This document shows positions 59,001-64,000 of a stretch of DNA of 64,000 bases, piece by piece. Position 1 is the stretch's first letter. Each line of letters begins with the position of its first letter. Made by a program: the position numbers and the translations under genes. The notes beneath the pieces were generated by a model that saw only the letters and a program-made list of their open reading frames with translations, was not told where the DNA came from and did no database searches. The stretch is from Liolophura sinensis (lineage: Eukaryota > Mollusca > Polyplacophora > Chitonida > Chitonidae): positions 25,737,501 to 25,801,500 of the forward strand of contig NC_088303.1 of assembly GCF_032854445.1 (NCBI RefSeq), given 5' to 3'.

Positions 59001-62000
59001 GAAACATTGCTGTGTATGCATGGAATGGATGTGCTACGAAACATTGCTGTGTATGCAAGGAGTGGATGTGCTAGAAAACATTGCTGTGTATGCAAGGAGT
59101 GGATGTGCTAGAAAACATTGCTGTGTATGCAAGGAATGGATGTGCTACAAAACATTGCTGTGTATGCAAGGAGTGGATGTGCTACAAAACATTGCTGTGT
59201 ATGCAAGGAGTGGATGCGCTACGAAACATTGCTGTGTATGCAAGGAATGGATGTGCTACAAAACATTGCTGTGTATGCAAGGAGTGGATGTGCTACAAAA
59301 CATTACTGTGTATGCAAGGAATGGATGTGCTACAAAACATTACTGTATATGCAATGGAATGGATGTGCTACGAAACATTGCTGTGTATGCAAAGAATGGA
59401 TGTGCTAGAAAACATTGCTGTGTATGCAAGGAATGGATGTGCTACAAAACATTGCTGTGTATGCAAGGAATGGATGTGCTATGAAACATTGCTGTGTATG
59501 CAAAGAATGGATGTGCTACGAAACATTGCTGTGTATGCAAGGAGTGGATGTGCTAGAAAACATTGCTGTGTATGCAAGGAATGGATGTGCTACAAAACAT
59601 TACTGTGTATGCAAGGGAATGGATGTGCTACAAAACATTGCTGTGTATGCAAGAAATGGATGTGCTATGAAACATTGCTGTGTATGCAAGGAATGTATGT
59701 GCTACAAAACATTACTGTGTATGCAAGGAGTGGATGTGCTACAAAACATTGCTGTGTATGCAAGGAATGGATGTGCTAGAAAACATTGCTATGTATGCAA
59801 TGGAATGGATGTGCTAGAAAACATTGCTGTGTATGCAATGAAATGGATGTGCTACGAAACATTGCTGTGTATGCAAAGAATGGATGTGCTACGAAATGTC
59901 GTTGTGTGTGTAAGGAAACCTTGTATATGCAAAAAAACATTTTAAATGCAGAAAATGTATGTGTGAGGACACATTTTTGTATGTGGAAGGAACATATCCA
60001 CAAGGAAACGTGTATGTGAGGAAACATTGCTTTTCTCACATACACAATGCTTTCCTCTGGGCTAAGGTTTTTCTTGTCATAAAACAGCAATCATGAAAAC
60101 TTATGAAGAAATTCATATGAATTTTGCAAAGAGAAATGTGTGTGAAAACTGTCAATCAGATGGTTTACTACTCTGTGATAACTCTCAATGAATTGTCCTA
60201 CAAGTGTACCTGCAAACCCTGTGTTTTTCAAACGCTGAATGTTTGTTTGATGTTATCTCAATTATTCCAGGCTGCTCATACACGATGGATTTTCAGATAC
60301 ATTTGGATGGCTGGGAACGCCATCATGTCTGAATGTGAACTCTGACATCGAGAAATATTTGTCAGACCAAAGTCAAAGGTCTGGTCAAGCCTCAGCCAAT
60401 CAGAGATCAGCTGTTGTCATAGATACACTCACCCCACTGATCACCCAACATGGTGCTGTGAAAAGCTGTCAGATTGTACAAAACCTTTGTAAAGCTAAAC
60501 TTAAGGGTAAGTGCTGAGTGGGATTTTGTGATTTATGAGACTTGTTTAAAGCATTAGAGCAGCATATTGACCAAAATTAACATTCTGTTATCCTGCAACT
60601 TTTTCACATTTTTGCAAAGTGATTATTGAAACATATTCTGAAGGCATTCTTCTTTGCAGTCTGTCAGAATTATACTTTTCGTAAAGCCCTGAAACTTCCC
60701 AATCCAACCAAGGGTAGTTTTGTCTCCAAAATTAAATTACGGATGTGCATAAATTGCATGGAAAGTTGCTCTTTCGCAAAAACATTGAGAAATTAGGCTA
60801 TGTGTCTTAAAGCCTGCTGTTTCATAACCAGACATTTAATAAGCACATGTAAGACAGGAAGCATAGTGATTTGTGGCCAGTGTAGGATTTCAATTGACTT
60901 GTATGTGTGGAAAAATTAATTTCATTTCATAGCCAGCTTTGTTTTTTCAAGGTGGAAATCATTTTTCTTACTCCTGATTTGTAATTGAGTTGAACATTTT
61001 GGAATATGTGTTACAGATGTACTGAAATCTGCAAATCTTCTCAAATGATGTTGTCATAATGACTAATGACGACGGATGTTGTTGTTTTTGAAGGAGGAAA
61101 TATTGCCCAGGTTGTGTTCCTTCTGCATGGCGATCTCCATAGTGACCACAGCCTCACTTTGATTCATCATGTGACCTCCTCAGTTTTGAAGATCTGCCCA
61201 TCCAAGTCACCAAACCATGCAGCAATATGTAATATACTTCACAAGAAACCATCTGGAAAAGTCATTAAACTTGTAAGTGTAAAGGTCAGAAGAAATTAAA
61301 AAATGAAAATTCAGGTGCAGTTGTAATTATAAGTGTACTGATGTTCAGAAGAAATTGACTGGAAAAGTTAAATTACAAATTACAAAAAATGCCACCATAC
61401 CATTGTGATCACAAGAGGTTATCTTCAAAAAGGTTTTAGGGGGCCTCCGTGGCTCAGTCGGTTAAAGCGCTAGCGCAGCGTAATGACCCAGGAGTCTCTC
61501 ACCAATGCGGTCGCTGTGAGTTCAAGTCCAGCTCATGCTGGCTTCCTCTCCGGCCGTACGTGAGAAGGTCTGCCAGCAACCTGCGGATGGTCGTGGGTTT
61601 CCCCCGGGCTCTGCCCGGTTTCCACCCACCATAATGCTGGCCGCCGTCGTATAAGTGAAATATTCTTGAGTACGGCGTAAAACACCAATCAAAAAAAAAA
61701 AAAAAATCAAAAAGGTTTTATGAACTTGAAGTTGCAACATGTTGTCTTCACGCAAGAAAGCCTGTGCGTATGGAACGGATGTGCATAATGGTATCATTGT
61801 TTAGACAGCAAACCAGTGAATTTCTGCAAAACAGTAATAGTCTTTTTTGTACATGTATACTGGAGTGCTAAATATCATTACATTGTTTTTTGTTTGTGCC
61901 AGATTATTAGTTTTCAGTTTTTGAGACCGATGCAATGTCGGTAAATAATTAATTTTCAGGGAAAAAGTACAATTGTAAAAACGTACATGTTTGTATTTGA

Positions 62001-63540
62001 GAAGAGAATGCTTCATTTTTGGCATCGGGAAAATAGTCTACACAGATTGGAATGTTGTCAGAGCAGCTAACCACATAGATTTTTTTGCTTATCATTGTGA
62101 AATTTGATACATTTATATTAATATACATGTGTTTATAAAGATTTTATCTATTTCCTGGATAGTCTGAACACTTTGATGTAAATTCCTCCTTGGATGTACA
62201 GAATGTGGAGGAGTGGAAGCCTTCCAATGCCATGGCAACGGATGTTTCTGAAAGTGTAAGGACCAATCAGAATAAATGTTGTCTGTATATGCTGGACTAT
62301 GTCTGCCCATATCTTATATGTCCCTGTCACACATCTTTTATTGGTTTTCTCCCCCATTGCACAACTACATGTGTGATAAATAACTGATGGATTAACAGAA
62401 ATTCTGATGAATTTCCATAAAAGTGCTTTCCTTTTGGATGTTTTTTTTTTACTGAATGCAAACAATAAGTTTGAGATTTCCAATTACTTCCTAGATTTCC
62501 TACTAATAAATGTTTTAGTTTTGAGTGACTTTAAATCTCTCATGGATTTAAAGGATACATGATTTCTTTATTTCGATGCACAAAATTTGCTCACAATGCA
62601 GACAGTAAATTTGAGATTTCCAATTGTTTCCTAAATTTCACTCAAATAAATTTGTTAGGTTTGAGCGCCTGTAAATGTCTCATGGGTTAAAATCATTCAG
62701 GATAACGTTGTTTTGATGCACATAGTTTGTGCTTAATAATTTTAAACAAAATTAAAACAATTTGTGTATGTCTTCACCCATAGCAACTGGATCCCACAGC
62801 CAACCTGACCTTCAACCTTTCTCTGACAGATGAGGAAAAACAGGCCCGCAGCAAATTGGTGCTACCTTACACAAAGGCTATGGACAGGTGATGCTTGCCC
62901 ATAAGTACACAATAATAAATCCACATAAATTTGAATGAAATGAAATGAAATAACGATTTGGATTGAACAGCACCATGAAAAGCACGTTGCTTTTGCAGTA
63001 GCATTCATGTCCACCGGTACACAAATTATAAAACTAGTTTCTCTTGTAACCCAACTGAATTTTTGTAAAAGTTCTATTTTTTGCAGTTTGAACCTCTTTG
63101 AAAATTAAATACTGTAATTGTTCAACCTTTTGACATGCTGGCAAGGTGTTTATTCAAGCATATTCTGAGGGCATTATTCTGTGTTGACTTATAAAATTAT
63201 ACAAATTCAACAAATGTTGTTGTGTCTCAAAAAACAAATTAAAAGTGTGCATAAATTTGCTTGTTGTTGCTTGAGGAATTAGGGTTTGTAATCTTACCAA
63301 GGTTTGAAAACAAACATTTTCACCTTATGCACACACGTTTTCAGATGTTCAGGTCAACACACCTTCAAAGATAATTACATGTGGACAAATGAAAGTGTTA
63401 TGCTTGTCTTATTTTGTCTTAGGCCTGTTATTGGGACAGACAACACTTCTGGAGGAGGGGAAGGAGGAAAGATCTTTTATCAGCCTGATGAGGCAGATGA
63501 TTTTGATGAGGAAGATCCAGATGATGACCTTGACATTTGA
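56028..63540 (+). CDS. ELP5: Elongator complex protein 5 (8 coding exons)
   Basis: Subunit of the Elongator ELP4-5-6 subcomplex, which supports modification of wobble uridine (U34) in tRNAs. Exons: 56028-56082, 57823-57883, 58244-58306, 60271-60506, 61094-61272, 62163-62255, 62784-62887, 63423-63540. Together 909 nt, 302 residues, all phases consistent; human is about 300. Landmarks shared with human ELP5: the N-terminal VCIEDTVELSG (human LRDSVEWEG), KVHILCFE (human VHILGCE), the LIHDGF strand, LDPTANLTFNLSLTDEEKQAR (here read across the start of exon 7), and the acidic C-terminus IFYQPDEADDFDEEDPDDDL. It has the expected RecA-like length and no Walker A motif, as in the family. The start is chosen because MLGDLVSG aligns with the family N-terminus. 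Introns 3, 5, 6 and 7 contain repeats described separately. Confidence 0.96.
56083..57822 (+). other. ELP5 intron 1: SINE scrap and 21-nt C run
   Basis: A 3' scrap of the main SINE (acacagcataaaacaccagc then aaataaat) is at about 57155-57187 and a run of 21 C at 57492-57512. Nothing else recognised. Confidence 0.55.
58806..59905 (+). repeat. 37-bp minisatellite, about 30 copies (ELP5 intron 3)
   Basis: Unit: gaatggatgtgctacaaaac then 'attgctgtgtatgcaag'. A few positions vary (ctac/ctag, gaat/gagt). Because 37 is not divisible by 3, a reading frame cycles through all three frames of the unit and gives a 37-residue repeat; frames of up to 232 codons result. Diverged forms extend upstream to about 58650. 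Confidence 0.95.
60584..60800. mobile_element. MITE copy 2 of the three-copy family (ELP5 intron 4)
   Basis: Contains 'atattctgaaggcattcttc', 'gtaaagccctgaaact' and 'gttttgtctccaaaattaaa', matching the copy at 44831-45046. The terminal repeats are degraded. Confidence 0.7.
61439..61706 (+). repeat. Full-length SINE with perfect 14-bp target duplication (ELP5 intron 5)
   Basis: A box tggctcagtcgg (61450-61461) and B box agttcaagtcc (61519-61529) both fit the RNA polymerase III consensus closely; the tail ends in a run of A. TCAAAAAGGTTTTA flanks it exactly at 61425-61438 and 61707-61720. This is the best reference copy of the family in the window and a recent insertion. Confidence 0.97.
62455..62740 (+). 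repeat. Imperfect tandem duplication, about 140-bp period (ELP5 intron 6)
   Basis: 'tttgagatttccaatt' recurs at about 62470 and 62610, followed in both by 'cctaraattt...aataaat', 'ttgag', 'tctcatgg' and 'gatgcaca' blocks. Confidence 0.65.
63111..63287. mobile_element. MITE copy 3 of the three-copy family (ELP5 intron 7)
   Basis: Starts 'tactgtaattgttcaacct' like copy 1, contains 'catattctgagggcattatt' and 'ttgtgtctcaaaaaacaaat', and ends with the inverted 'cttgaggaatta'. Confidence 0.7.
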
Positions 63541-64000
63541 CCTGTGTGAATTTTGACCTGATGTCTTGACGCTGACCTAGAAGAATAAATGATGTGTTTT
63601 TTTTTCATTCAAAGTCAAGACTTCAGCATTGGTCATGTGTCTTAAGATGAAGAGTTTGATGAGTGCAACTTCTGAAGCAGGAAATCCCAGTCTAGCTGTA
63701 AACAATTAAGCCTCAAAAGCCCTTGTACCCAGAGAAATTTGTTTCGCCCATAACTGAGGAGTCCCTGATAAGATGGAGTTCACTGAATCAAAGGAACATT
63801 TCACAAACAATTCAACCTACTAGTATACATCAACATAACAATGTACATCAACTAAATGTAACATTCTTCCAGAAAAGTTGAGGACCTTGTCATTTTATCA
63901 GGTAAGATTTTACCTGTTCATACATTTTGCATGAGACTAATCAATAAAAGTGCTTATTTAAACAATTTGCTTTACAAATGTTCATCTTTGTTTAGTGTTT
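63541..64000 (+). other. ELP5 3' UTR and flank
   Basis: No other gene is visible up to the window end. Confidence 0.5.
63584..63589 (+). terminator. Polyadenylation signal of ELP5
   Basis: AATAAA 44 nt after the stop codon, followed by a T-rich stretch. A second AATAAA at 63943-63948 could serve a longer transcript. Confidence 0.6.

Noticed and set aside
58781-59945. Frames of 96-232 codons, Cys-rich repeats
   Set aside because: Product of the 37-bp minisatellite inside ELP5 intron 3; the surrounding exons splice across it in phase.

Overview
The window is nuclear DNA of an animal: it has spliced genes with GT-AG introns, tRNA-derived SINEs, satellites and DNA transposons. The dominant SINE (promoter boxes at its 5' end, a tail matching 'ttgagtacggcgtaaaacacc' and a run of aaat) is, as far as I remember, a type common in molluscs and related marine lophotrochozoans. 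I therefore infer a lophotrochozoan, probably a mollusc, but cannot name a species.

Four protein-coding genes can be supported. (1) A single-exon alpha-1,3-fucosyltransferase (GT10) on the minus strand at 3030-4367, with a decayed, internally deleted duplicate at 14.3-16.0 kb. (2) REV1, the translesion-synthesis scaffold and dCMP transferase, on the plus strand at 22443-45246. I resolve 19 coding exons whose lengths sum to 4263 nt (1420 codons plus stop). (3) UBXN10-like, on the minus strand at 54803-51151, four coding exons, 362 codons. (4) ELP5, an Elongator subunit, on the plus strand at 56028-63540, eight coding exons, 302 codons. REV1 and UBXN10 converge tail to tail. UBXN10 and ELP5 diverge head to head across about 1.2 kb that probably holds both promoters.

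Layout: 0-2.4 kb has SINEs and a broken Ty3/Gypsy gag. 3-4.4 kb has the fucosyltransferase. 4.4-22.4 kb is gene-poor, with SINEs, long inverted-repeat elements, CGATGG-type minisatellites and the fucosyltransferase pseudogene. 22.4-45.2 kb is REV1; one intron carries a 3.1-kb Kolobok-like transposon with TTAA flanks and a transposase broken by one in-frame TGA, and another carries nine copies of the splice acceptor plus the start of the following exon. 45.6-50.8 kb is a cluster of satellites. 51-64 kb holds UBXN10 and ELP5; ELP5 intron 3 contains about 30 copies of a 37-bp minisatellite.

REV1, UBXN10 and ELP5 work in separate pathways (DNA damage tolerance, p97/VCP adaptor function, tRNA wobble-uridine modification). 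I see no sign that they form a functional cluster. The most unusual observations are the acceptor-plus-exon tandem array and the duplicated ubiquitin-binding exon, both in REV1, and the many palindromic elements.
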